A stretch of DNA of 6,083 nucleotides, taken from contig MWEV01000065.1 in NCBI GenBank assembly GCA_002071245.1, forward strand, positions 1 to 6,083, in the 5' to 3' direction. How positions within the stretch are numbered: position 1 is the first letter of the stretch; each line of letters starts with the position of its first letter. The notes under the pieces were generated by a model. That model was not told where the DNA came from. It searched no databases and worked only from the letters and a program-made list of their open reading frames with translations. Below are positions 1-5,291 of this stretch, piece after piece. A program made the translations under genes and the position numbers. Source of the DNA: Deltaproteobacteria bacterium ADurb.Bin026. GTDB taxonomy: Bacteria; Desulfobacterota; Syntrophorhabdia; Syntrophorhabdales; Syntrophorhabdaceae.

Positions 1-159
1 CTGGGTCTATTCACCTTTGTGATTAATGCGCTTCTTATAATGCTTGCGTCATCTGTAATCAAAGGGTTTGAGGTGAAAGGGTTTTGGATTGCCATGCTCT
101 TCAGTGTCGTGTTGTCTGTCATAAATTTTATCTTCGGGCATGTGCTGGGAGCCAAATAA
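1..159 (+). CDS. C-terminal part of a small integral membrane protein, phage-holin superfamily IV (PF04020-like); 5' end outside window
   Basis: Frame 1 is open from the first base to the TAA at 157-159 and gives 52 residues. They read as two hydrophobic helices (about residues 1-20 and 29-50) joined by a short loop, VIKGFEVKGFW. The pattern 'LGLFTFVINALL...V.GF.V.GFW.A...' followed by a hydrophobic segment and a short polar tail is what I know from the PF04020 family of about 110-130-residue four-helix membrane proteins, so roughly the second half is present. Despite the holin name, most chromosomal members have no demonstrated lysis role and function is unknown. The next gene starts 24 nt downstream in the same frame, so co-transcription is likely. 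The family call rests on motif resemblance only. Confidence 0.7.
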   Translation: MGLFTFVINALLIMLASSVIKGFEVKGFWIAMLFSVVLSVINFIFGHVLGAK

Positions 160-183
160 AGATGTATTAATCGGTTATCCTTT

Positions 184-1134
184 ATGGGTCTTAAAGTTTA
201 TATTGATTTCAGCATACTTGACACCTTGGCCTCATCTCCACCTGAAGGCAAAACAAACTTGCCCCATTGGCAATCCATGCGAAATATCTGGAGGATGTTT
301 ATTGACAACAAGATCAGTCTTGTAACTTCACCTATTGATTTAGAGACAGACATTATACTATGGCTAAACAAGAGGGGATGCTGCATAACAGACACAATGA
401 GGGCAATGGAGGCTATAAATGAGTTTGAAAGATGGAATATGATTGAAAAAGATAATATACGAAAATGGAAACGTATTTTGATCTTTTTCGAACAGATAGG
501 TTTTCTCGAGGACACAGAAGTACATGTTTTGAGCGATGCATACAAAGCGCTCGAATCGTTTATTCAAAATGAAGTACTTGGTTTTAAAATGGATGAACCT
601 GAGTCTTTGCTTACTCAAGAAGATATAGCTATCCTGAATGAATGTTCACAATCTCTGCGCAATTGGTATAGCGATATATCATGGAAAGAACTGAAGCGTA
701 CCGATTATCAGCTCAACTGGGAAATATTGCTCTCAGTGCTTGAAAGACATAATATTGAAACCGTATTTGAGGGTGAAAAGGGAATAAGGAACAGAAACCT
801 CTTTGGCCTTTGGAACAGGATAGTAGGGTTGAGCAAAAAAAGTTCCAGCAAATTGCCCTTGGATGGATCGCATATTGATTTTATTCTTGCAACCGTTCTT
901 AAAAAATATCAATTTAACATGGCATATAGAGATACCAAACATATATTGAATTGTATAAAACACAAAATAGATCTTTTTATGACTACTGATGATAGGCTTA
1001 TTGAATCGTTCAATAGCAAAAGACATCTGCTTATGAAGCTGCCCGAAACCATTACAGTAAATTTAAATATTGTAAACCCATCCACAGTGAAAAAAATTAT
1101 GTCATCCCCTAAAGGTCTTGACAAGTGTATATAA
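184..1134 (+). CDS. Unrecognised 316-residue protein with PIN-nuclease-like N- and C-terminal motifs
   Basis: I do not recognise a named family. The N-terminus (KVYIDFSILDTLAS, Asp8) resembles the first strand and metal-binding Asp of PIN domains. SLVTSPIDLETDI (45-57, Glu54/Asp56) could supply the second acidic position. Near the C-terminus, HIDFILATVLKK (230-241, Asp232) and KIDLFMTTDDRLIE (261-274, Asp269/Asp270) resemble the last two acidic motifs of PIN folds. Between them lie about 170 largely helical, Trp-rich residues, far more than the usual PIN domain of about 130 residues in total. If the assignment holds, the protein would be a metal-dependent RNase-like protein, cytoplasmic, with no signal peptide or membrane helix. 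ATG 184 is the only plausible start: an in-frame stop lies at 157-159 and the first strand begins at residue 4. No clear Shine-Dalgarno is visible. Several stretches (421-480, 901-960) are only about 20-27% GC, lower than the neighbours, which may indicate transfer. No antitoxin-like partner lies beside it. The gene call is firm; the PIN assignment is tentative. Confidence 0.8.
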   Translation: MGLKVYIDFSILDTLASSPPEGKTNLPHWQSMRNIWRMFIDNKISLVTSPIDLETDIILWLNKRGCCITDTMRAMEAINEFERWNMIEKDNIRKWKRILIFFEQIGFLEDTEVHVLSDAYKALESFIQNEVLGFKMDEPESLLTQEDIAILNECSQSLRNWYSDISWKELKRTDYQLNWEILLSVLERHNIETVFEGEKGIRNRNLFGLWNRIVGLSKKSSSKLPLDGSHIDFILATVLKKYQFNMAYRDTKHILNCIKHKIDLFMTTDDRLIESFNSKRHLLMKLPETITVNLNIVNPSTVKKIMSSPKGLDKCI

Positions 1135-1144
1135 ATGTTAGAAC
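1118..1144 (+). promoter_or_regulatory. Possible sigma-70 promoter for the EF-hand gene
   Basis: A perfect -35 hexamer TTGACA lies at 1118-1123, inside the last codons of the preceding gene. The best -10-like hexamer is TAGAAC (1139-1144), at a short 15-bp spacing and with only 4 of 6 matches. The position, about 45-65 nt before the start codon, is reasonable, but the -10 is weak. The gene could instead be read through from upstream. Confidence 0.25.
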
Positions 1145-1172
1145 ATAAAGAAATAACCAACAATCAAAACAG

Positions 1173-1180
1173 AAAGGAGG
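1173..1180 (+). promoter_or_regulatory. Strong ribosome-binding site that fixes the start of the EF-hand protein
   Basis: AAAGGAGG followed by TGA is a near-perfect match to the 16S anti-Shine-Dalgarno sequence. It ends 8 nt before ATG 1189. This places the start at 1189 rather than at the in-frame ATG 1135, which has no such site and would put 18 polar residues in front of a clear signal peptide. Confidence 0.85.
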
Positions 1181-1188
1181 TGAAAAAC

Positions 1189-1815
1189 ATGAAGAAGATT
1201 TTTATGGTAATGTTTGCATTATTCATCAGTGTTGCATTTGTATCAATGGCTTTTGCACAGGCCAAGCCGGCAGCAACTGAAAAACCTGCCCCTGCAAAGG
1301 AAGCTCCTGCGCCTGAGAAGGCAGCTCCTGCCCCTGAGAAGGCAGCTCCTGCGCCTGAGAAGGCAGAGGCAAAGGCTGATAAGCCGAAACCCAAACCAAA
1401 ACCAGCGGGTTTTTATGGAGAGGTAACAAATGTTGATGCTACAGCAAAGACACTTACGGTAAAAACCAAGAAAGATGTTGTCACATTTGATCTTGCAAAG
1501 GCAACTTTTAAGGGTTACAAAGACATCAGCGAGATTAAGGTCGGTGATAAGGCTGCTGTTAAATATTCAAAAGACGGCATTAATGTAAAGAAGATAGCCG
1601 CAGCTAAACCGGCTAAGGAGAAAAAGGAAAAACCCGCAGCTAAAAAAAGGGGGTTCAAGGATATTGATGCAAATAAAGACGGCAAAGTAACAATTGAAGA
1701 ATTAACGGTTATATTTGTCAATGTCACGCCAGAAATGTTTAAACAGTTCGATAAAGATGGAGATGGCGTCCTCGATGAAAAAGAATTTAAAGATGCATCA
1801 AAGGCAATGAAGTAG
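1189..1815 (+). CDS. Secreted EF-hand protein with Pro/Ala/Lys/Glu repeat linker and DUF5666-like domain
   Basis: The product has 208 residues. Residues 1-23 are a signal peptide: MKK, a hydrophobic core, and an AFA|QA signal peptidase I site with no lipobox Cys. Residues 24-73 are a Pro/Ala/Lys/Glu-rich linker containing three exact APAPEKA units (39-59) and a KPKPKPK tail, likely extended and able to span or contact the envelope. Residues about 74-135 (GFYGEVTNVDATAKTLTV... then IKVGDKAAVKY) resemble the small beta domain DUF5666. A second Lys/Ala/Pro linker follows. Two canonical calcium-binding loops complete the protein: DANKDGKVTIEE (160-171) and DKDGDGVLDEKE (188-199), both with the acidic 1, 3, 5 and 12 positions and Gly at 6. 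The location is probably periplasmic or extracellular, and calcium binding is inferred from the loops. The biological role is unknown. The start is set by the ribosome-binding site at 1173-1180, and a terminator begins 8 nt after the stop. No transmembrane anchor is present after signal cleavage. Confidence 0.9.
   Translation: MKKIFMVMFALFISVAFVSMAFAQAKPAATEKPAPAKEAPAPEKAAPAPEKAAPAPEKAEAKADKPKPKPKPAGFYGEVTNVDATAKTLTVKTKKDVVTFDLAKATFKGYKDISEIKVGDKAAVKYSKDGINVKKIAAAKPAKEKKEKPAAKKRGFKDIDANKDGKVTIEELTVIFVNVTPEMFKQFDKDGDGVLDEKEFKDASKAMK
1303..1365 (+). repeat. Three tandem 21-bp coding repeats (APAPEKA)
   Basis: Units start at 1303, 1324 and 1345. They differ only in the third codon (GCG, GCC, GCG). 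Each encodes Ala-Pro-Ala-Pro-Glu-Lys-Ala. A degenerate unit precedes them (about 1282-1302). The near identity suggests recent slippage or duplication within the linker of the EF-hand protein. Confidence 0.9.
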
Positions 1816-1823
1816 TGTCGTTT

Positions 1824-1861
1824 AAAAACCCCGCCAATCCTTTGTGTCTGGCGGGGTTTTT
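1824..1861. terminator. Bidirectional rho-independent terminator between convergent genes
   Basis: A perfect 13-bp stem, AAAAACCCCGCCA (1824-1836) with TGGCGGGGTTTTT (1849-1861), encloses a 12-nt loop. The GC-rich core is followed by five T on the plus strand. By symmetry, five T also follow on the minus strand. It starts 8 nt after the EF-hand stop and directly abuts the stop codon of the minus-strand iron-sulfur gene (1862-1864), so it serves both operons. Confidence 0.92.
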
Positions 1862-2644
1862 CTATGTTGTTACCCTTTTCAGAATCTTACCCTTTACACT
1901 TATAGTGATAATTTCAATTGGTATGTTTTGGCCTGAAAGCTCCATCCCCCGTCTGACGATCAACGGCATCTTTGAGCAACAAGGTACCTCCATGATAAGC
2001 ACTGTAATGCTTTTAATACTTGATCCCCTGAATATCTCTGCAAACCTTTTGATATATTCTTCAGTATCGTCAAATTTGGGGCACCCAATCAAAACAACCT
2101 TTCCTTTCAAAAAATCATTGTGGAAATAAGGATAAGCCAAAGGTGTACAATCCGATGCGACAAGAAGATCTGCCCCCTCGAGGAAAGGTGCTGTAGGCGG
2201 GACAAGTTTTATCTGGACAGGCCAATGGGTAAGTCCAGAACCCTTTTCAGTGTATCTTGAAGGTTGGTTAGCCTCTTCACATAAAGACTCAAATAACTGG
2301 ATATTCGAGGAAGGACAACCGCATGGCAATGTTTCTGACGGCGAGTTGTTGTTGGCGAAATGTGGAAAAACTCCTTTTTCCTGTTGAGTCTTTGTCACTT
2401 CATGTTTGAGATGTAGTTCGACTGCATCGGGGTCGAATGCATCTGCTTCTCGTTCCACTATACTTAATGCACCTTCCGGGCATTCGCCTATGCATGCAGC
2501 AAGTCCATCACAATAATTTTCAGAAACGAGCCTTGCCTTACCATCAAAAATCTGTATTGCGCCCTCAGCGCATGCCGCTACACACTGTCCGCACCCGTTG
2601 CATTTGTTTTCGTCGATTTCTATAATTTTTCTTTTTATCTTCAT
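1862..2644 (-). CDS. Hcp-associated iron-sulfur protein (ferredoxin domain plus conserved Cys-rich C-terminal domain)
   Basis: The product has 260 residues and is a probable cytoplasmic electron carrier. Residues 9-63 form a dicluster ferredoxin domain. Cluster motif one is CNGCGQCVAAC (15, 18, 21, 25). Motif two is CDGLAACIGECP (45, 51, 55), where Leu48 replaces the usual middle Cys, so the second cluster may be [3Fe-4S]. The C-terminal two thirds carry further conserved Cys: PCGCPS (108/110), ADLLVASDCTPLAYPYFH (166), GCPKFDD (188) and EVPCCSKMP (222/223). This architecture is the 4Fe-4S protein often found beside hcp in anaerobes; I recall the Desulfovibrio neighbour as frdX. It lies downstream of hcp on the same strand, so it may pass electrons to Hcp (inference). 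I chose ATG 2644 because GGTGG (2650-2654, minus) precedes it by 5 nt; the in-frame ATG at 2659 lacks any such site. Confidence 0.9.
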   Translation of the reverse strand: MKIKRKIIEIDENKCNGCGQCVAACAEGAIQIFDGKARLVSENYCDGLAACIGECPEGALSIVEREADAFDPDAVELHLKHEVTKTQQEKGVFPHFANNNSPSETLPCGCPSSNIQLFESLCEEANQPSRYTEKGSGLTHWPVQIKLVPPTAPFLEGADLLVASDCTPLAYPYFHNDFLKGKVVLIGCPKFDDTEEYIKRFAEIFRGSSIKSITVLIMEVPCCSKMPLIVRRGMELSGQNIPIEIITISVKGKILKRVTT

Positions 2645-2665
2645 TGTTTCCACCTTCATTGCGAT

Positions 2666-2710
2666 TATAGGGCATAGAGAAACATCATAATTTTTTCTCT
2701 ACGCCCTATA
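2666..2710 (-). repeat. 17-bp inverted repeat (hairpin) between hcp and the iron-sulfur gene
   Basis: The arms are 2666-2682 and 2694-2710 with an 11-nt loop. The one non-matching position is A/C on the plus strand but G-U in the minus-strand transcript, so the hairpin is fully paired only in hcp-operon RNA. It starts 9 nt after the hcp stop. It lacks a terminal U run and has AU-rich ends, so it is more likely an intercistronic stabiliser, processing site or partial attenuator than a strong terminator. It ends about 11 nt upstream of the ribosome-binding site of the next gene. Confidence 0.75.
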
Positions 2711-2719
2711 TATTCTATT

Positions 2720-4351
2720 CTATGCAGTTTTTAATATCGCCTTTAGATCTTCGTCCGGCGTTGTAATAGGTTTTATATCAAACTTTTCTACAAGCACATT
2801 AAGTACATTCGAGGTGACAAAGGCCGGTAAAGATGGTCCAAGACGGATATCTTTAATGCCGAGATAAAGGAGCGTCAGCAGGATTGCAACTGCCTTTTGT
2901 TCGTACCAGGAAAGCACAAGGGATAGAGGTAGATCGTTAACGCCAACATTAAAGGCCTTAGAGAGCGCAATGGCAATCTGTATTGCAGAATAGGCGTCAT
3001 TGCATTGGCCGATATCGAGCAGCCTTGGAATACCACCTATATCACCAAGGTCTTTATCAAAGAAACGAAATTTACCGCATGCAAGCGTGAGAACAATGCA
3101 GTCTTTTGGAACCTTTTCTACAAATTCAGTATAGTAATTCCTGCCTGGTTTTGCGCCGTCGCAGCCTGCTACGAGGAAAAAGTGACGTATCTGTTTGTTT
3201 TTTACGGCTTCAATAACAGTATTTGCAACACCCATAACAGTATTTCGACCAAAGCCAACCATTACGGATTTTCCTTCGACATCCTCCGTGAATCCTGTCA
3301 TTGAAAGAGCCTTCTCAATTGCAGGAGCGAAATCATGTCCCGAGATATGTACAACACCCGGCCACCCAACAGTACCAAGTGTAAAAATATTATCCTTGTA
3401 TGTATCTTTTGGCTTCTGAATGCAGTTGGTTGTCATGAGTATTGCGCCAGGAAATTGTGCAAATTCTTTTTGCTGATTCTGCCAGGCAGTCCCGTAATGC
3501 CCGTAAAGGTGGGTATATTTTTTGAGATTTGGATAGCCGTGTGCGGGAAGCATTTCGCCATGGGTATAAATGTATATCCCTTTACCTTCTGTCTGCTTCA
3601 ATATTTCTTCCAAATCCTTGAGGTCATGGCCTGAAACGAGTATGGCCTTCCCCTTTTTTGCGCCAAGAGGGACTTTTGTTGGGACGGGATGCCCGTAAGC
3701 CCCTGTATTTGCAGCATCAAGTATCTCCATGGTTTTTAGATTTATTTCGCCACACTTCAGTACAAGCGAAAGGGCTTCGTTGAGATCGATTGTCCTTCTG
3801 AAGATTGCAACCAGTGCTTCATGGATAAATGCATACACAGCATCATCTTCCTGGTTAAGTATCCTGGCATGATATGCATATGCTGCAACACCCTTGAGCC
3901 CAAAAAGAAGGGTATGTTTAAGTGATGTAATGTCTGGTGTTGAGTTATCAGGCCGTATTTGCACAGCCTCACCCTGTTTGATTAAACCTTCCATCGTTGT
4001 CTCTGGCGTAAACGAGCTGAAACCTGCTGGTAAATCTACATCTATACCTGCTTTGCCAAGTTTCTCTTTTAATGAATCCTTTAACGTTGTTGCGCGGTTG
4101 ATAAGCTCTACAAAACGTTCAGGGTCAAAATCAACGTTTGTTAGGGTCGCAAATAAGGCTTCAAGTGCAAAAACATCAGAATCATGGTCAATAATGCCGG
4201 CATTTCTTCCTTTTTCAGCATAGAATGACAGTTCAGATAGCACATAAACGAGAAGGTCCTGTAGTGCTGCAACATCGGGTTCTTTGCCACAGACACCCGA
4301 CTTTGTGCATCCCTCTCCTCTTGCAGTTTGTTCGCATTGATAACAAAACAT
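2720..4351 (-). CDS. hcp: Hybrid cluster protein (hydroxylamine reductase / NO-detoxifying Hcp), class I
   Basis: The product is a full-length 543-residue cytoplasmic iron-sulfur enzyme. The family reduces hydroxylamine to ammonia in vitro and is linked to NO reduction and protein S-nitrosylation in nitrosative stress. The N-terminal cubane motif is Cys3, Cys6, Cys15, Cys21 (CX2CX8CX5C, the class I spacing). All expected hybrid-cluster ligands are visible: His242 (VSGHD), Glu266 (THGEMLPAHGYP), Cys310 (TTNC), Cys397 (VAGCDGAKPGR, the usual persulfide Cys), Cys425 (LACGKFRFF), Cys450 (DIGQCNDAYS) and Glu484 (SWYEQKA). No residue is missing. ATG 4351 is preceded by AGGAGG (4357-4362, minus) with 5 nt between. 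A TATAAT box and an FNR/HcpR-type palindrome lie just upstream, so induction by a CRP/FNR-family regulator is likely. The iron-sulfur gene follows in the same direction after an intercistronic hairpin. No hcr-type NADH reductase or regulator gene is in the window. Confidence 0.98.
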   Translation of the reverse strand: MFCYQCEQTARGEGCTKSGVCGKEPDVAALQDLLVYVLSELSFYAEKGRNAGIIDHDSDVFALEALFATLTNVDFDPERFVELINRATTLKDSLKEKLGKAGIDVDLPAGFSSFTPETTMEGLIKQGEAVQIRPDNSTPDITSLKHTLLFGLKGVAAYAYHARILNQEDDAVYAFIHEALVAIFRRTIDLNEALSLVLKCGEINLKTMEILDAANTGAYGHPVPTKVPLGAKKGKAILVSGHDLKDLEEILKQTEGKGIYIYTHGEMLPAHGYPNLKKYTHLYGHYGTAWQNQQKEFAQFPGAILMTTNCIQKPKDTYKDNIFTLGTVGWPGVVHISGHDFAPAIEKALSMTGFTEDVEGKSVMVGFGRNTVMGVANTVIEAVKNKQIRHFFLVAGCDGAKPGRNYYTEFVEKVPKDCIVLTLACGKFRFFDKDLGDIGGIPRLLDIGQCNDAYSAIQIAIALSKAFNVGVNDLPLSLVLSWYEQKAVAILLTLLYLGIKDIRLGPSLPAFVTSNVLNVLVEKFDIKPITTPDEDLKAILKTA

Positions 4352-4391
4352 AATGTCCTCCTGTATTTAAATGTTTTTATGAGGACATTAT
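4350..4391. repeat. 11-bp perfect inverted repeat spanning the hcp -10 region and ribosome-binding site/start
   Basis: ATAATGTCCTC (4350-4360) and GAGGACATTAT (4381-4391) are exact reverse complements separated by 20 bp, so the arm centres are 31 bp apart, about three helical turns. In minus-strand sense the proximal arm holds GAGG of the Shine-Dalgarno and the first two bases of the ATG. The distal arm overlaps the TATAAT box. It may be an operator, or an RNA hairpin if transcription starts upstream. Confidence 0.6.
4357..4362 (-). promoter_or_regulatory. hcp Shine-Dalgarno
   Basis: AGGAGG on the minus strand, 5 nt before the hcp ATG. It confirms the hcp start and lies mostly within one arm of the 11-bp inverted repeat. 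Confidence 0.88.
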
Positions 4392-4392
4392 A
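4387..4392 (-). promoter_or_regulatory. -10 element of the hcp promoter
   Basis: A perfect TATAAT on the minus strand. The hexamer 17 bp upstream (4410-4415, AAGACT) is a poor -35, as expected for an activator-dependent promoter. The predicted start of transcription is about 4380, giving a leader of about 29 nt before the ATG. Confidence 0.7.
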
Positions 4393-4414
4393 ACGCTTGC
4401 AGTGGAACGAGTCT

Positions 4415-4428
4415 TTGACCTAAATCAA
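4415..4428. promoter_or_regulatory. FNR/HcpR-type (CRP-FNR family) binding site upstream of hcp
   Basis: TTGAC-CTAA-ATCAA on the plus strand is a 14-bp palindrome with one mismatched pair and matches the FNR-like TTGAT-N4-ATCAA pattern; the flanking T gives TTTGACC. HcpR, a CRP/FNR-family regulator, is known to control hcp in many anaerobes. The centre (4421.5) is 41.5 bp upstream of the predicted transcription start, the standard class II activator position. The site lies 22 nt downstream of the rpoZ stop. Which family member binds cannot be decided from this window. Confidence 0.65.
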
Positions 4429-4450
4429 GAAAATATAAAAAATATGTGGG

Positions 4451-4705
4451 TTACGGTGCAAAATTTGAATATTGATAAGGGGTATCTCGTTTTTCGTCCC
4501 TATCCTTTTCTACAGTATCTTTTTTCTCAAAATACACAAGGTCCTCTGCAATCTCTCTCAAGGCTGTTACGATCTCTCGGTTTGTTGATTTGACGAGAGG
4601 TCTAGATCCCTTGACTAATTGCTTCGCCCTTTTAGCAGAGAGGTGGACAAGTTCGAAACGGTTTTCTACCTTATCCATACAGTCTTCAACGGTTATTCTT
4701 GCCAT
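4451..4705 (-). CDS. rpoZ: DNA-directed RNA polymerase omega subunit
   Basis: The product has 84 residues. The N-terminal core (MARITVEDCMDKVENRFELVHLSAKRAKQL) and VTALREIAEDLVYF (about residues 45-58) are the conserved omega blocks that wrap the C-terminal tail of beta-prime and aid RNA polymerase assembly. The C-terminal 25 residues are charged (EKDRDEKRD), variable in the family, and end in YQYSNFAP. The start ATG overlaps the 3' end of gmk by 13 nt. Its Shine-Dalgarno GGGAGG (4710-4715, minus) lies in gmk codons, 4 nt before the ATG, indicating translational coupling. No terminator hairpin is visible between its stop and the hcp promoter, so some read-through into hcp is possible. Confidence 0.96.
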   Translation of the reverse strand: MARITVEDCMDKVENRFELVHLSAKRAKQLVKGSRPLVKSTNREIVTALREIAEDLVYFEKKDTVEKDRDEKRDTPYQYSNFAP

Positions 4706-5265
4706 TTTGCCTCCCTTATTTTTTCAATAATGTGTTTGAATTCTCTATAGGCTTCGTCGACATTATCATTGATTACAGTATAATCAAAATAACCTTTTTT
4801 TTCAACCTCTTCTTCCACTCTCTTCGATCTTGCCTCTATCTCTTTTTCTCCTCTAAACAAAAGTCTATTTTTTAATTCATACAACGAAGGAGGTTGGATA
4901 AATATCAAAAATGCATCGGGATGTTGGCTCTTTACCCTTAATGCGCCCTTCACGTCGATATCGAGGACAACGTCTTTTCCGGACTCAAGTGCTTCTAATA
5001 CCTCCTTTTTTGGTGTACCATATAGATAGGTATATACATTTTCCCATTCAAGAAAACCATTTTTATTTATAGTATCATTGAACGTATCGACATCAACAAA
5101 ATAATAGTCTTTCCCCTCTACTTCATTTGGACGTTTTTGCCTTGTCGTGTACGAGACGGAAAATACGCTTTTCTTGTCTTCTGCTAAAAATCGTCTGATG
5201 AGTGTGCTCTTACCCACACCCGAAGGACCCGAGACCACAAACAGATATCCTTTTGCCTCTTTCAA
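4693..5265 (-). CDS. gmk: Guanylate kinase
   Basis: The product has 190 residues and phosphorylates GMP (and dGMP) to the diphosphate with ATP in the cytoplasm, an essential step in guanine nucleotide supply. The P-loop is GPSGVGKST (13-21). The GMP-binding segment is SYTTRQKRPNEVEGKDYYF (38-56). LEWENVYTYLYGTP (72-85) and VVLDIDVKGA (99-108) are the next family blocks. The lid (RLLFRGEKEIEARSKR, 134-149) is followed by DYTVINDN (161-168). By eye the lid is about three residues shorter than in Escherichia coli or Bacillus subtilis. The start codon is TTG, with AGGGG (5275-5279, minus) 9 nt upstream. No in-frame ATG precedes it, and a later start would cut into the P-loop strand. The gene begins 26 nt after yicC, with no remA-like gene between, and overlaps rpoZ. 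Confidence 0.95.
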   Translation of the reverse strand: MKEAKGYLFVVSGPSGVGKSTLIRRFLAEDKKSVFSVSYTTRQKRPNEVEGKDYYFVDVDTFNDTINKNGFLEWENVYTYLYGTPKKEVLEALESGKDVVLDIDVKGALRVKSQHPDAFLIFIQPPSLYELKNRLLFRGEKEIEARSKRVEEEVEKKGYFDYTVINDNVDEAYREFKHIIEKIREAKWQE

Positions 5266-5291
5266 CCGATCACACCCCTGATGATAAATCT

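Noticed and set aside
1..159. A prophage lysis cassette, from the holin-like family name
   Set aside because: No endolysin, spanin or other phage gene is visible, and this family is common as a chromosomal membrane protein.
184..1134. A VapBC-type toxin-antitoxin module
   Set aside because: The protein is more than twice the size of typical PIN toxins, and neither neighbour resembles an antitoxin: one is a membrane protein and the other is a secreted EF-hand protein.
1135..1188. An 18-residue N-terminal extension of the EF-hand protein from ATG 1135
   Set aside because: ATG 1189 has a strong AAAGGAGG at correct spacing and begins a textbook signal peptide; the extension is polar and has no ribosome-binding site.
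1303..1365. Short direct repeats that might suggest a CRISPR or repeat array
   Set aside because: They are contiguous 21-bp in-frame codon repeats without spacers and encode a protein linker.
1164..1429. Open frames on both strands over the repeat region, encoding Gly/Ala/Ser- or Leu/Gln/Arg-rich products
   Set aside because: They are low-complexity shadows of the repeat-bearing coding sequence, without ribosome-binding sites.
2645..2659. Upstream ATG (2659, minus) as the start of the iron-sulfur gene
   Set aside because: No Shine-Dalgarno precedes it, whereas GGTGG precedes ATG 2644. It remains a possible alternative adding five residues.
4350..4391. A riboswitch or simple ribosome-binding-site-sequestering hairpin as the primary hcp control
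   Set aside because: The predicted transcription start (about 4380) leaves the distal arm outside the normal mRNA. It is retained only as a hypothesis for read-through transcripts.
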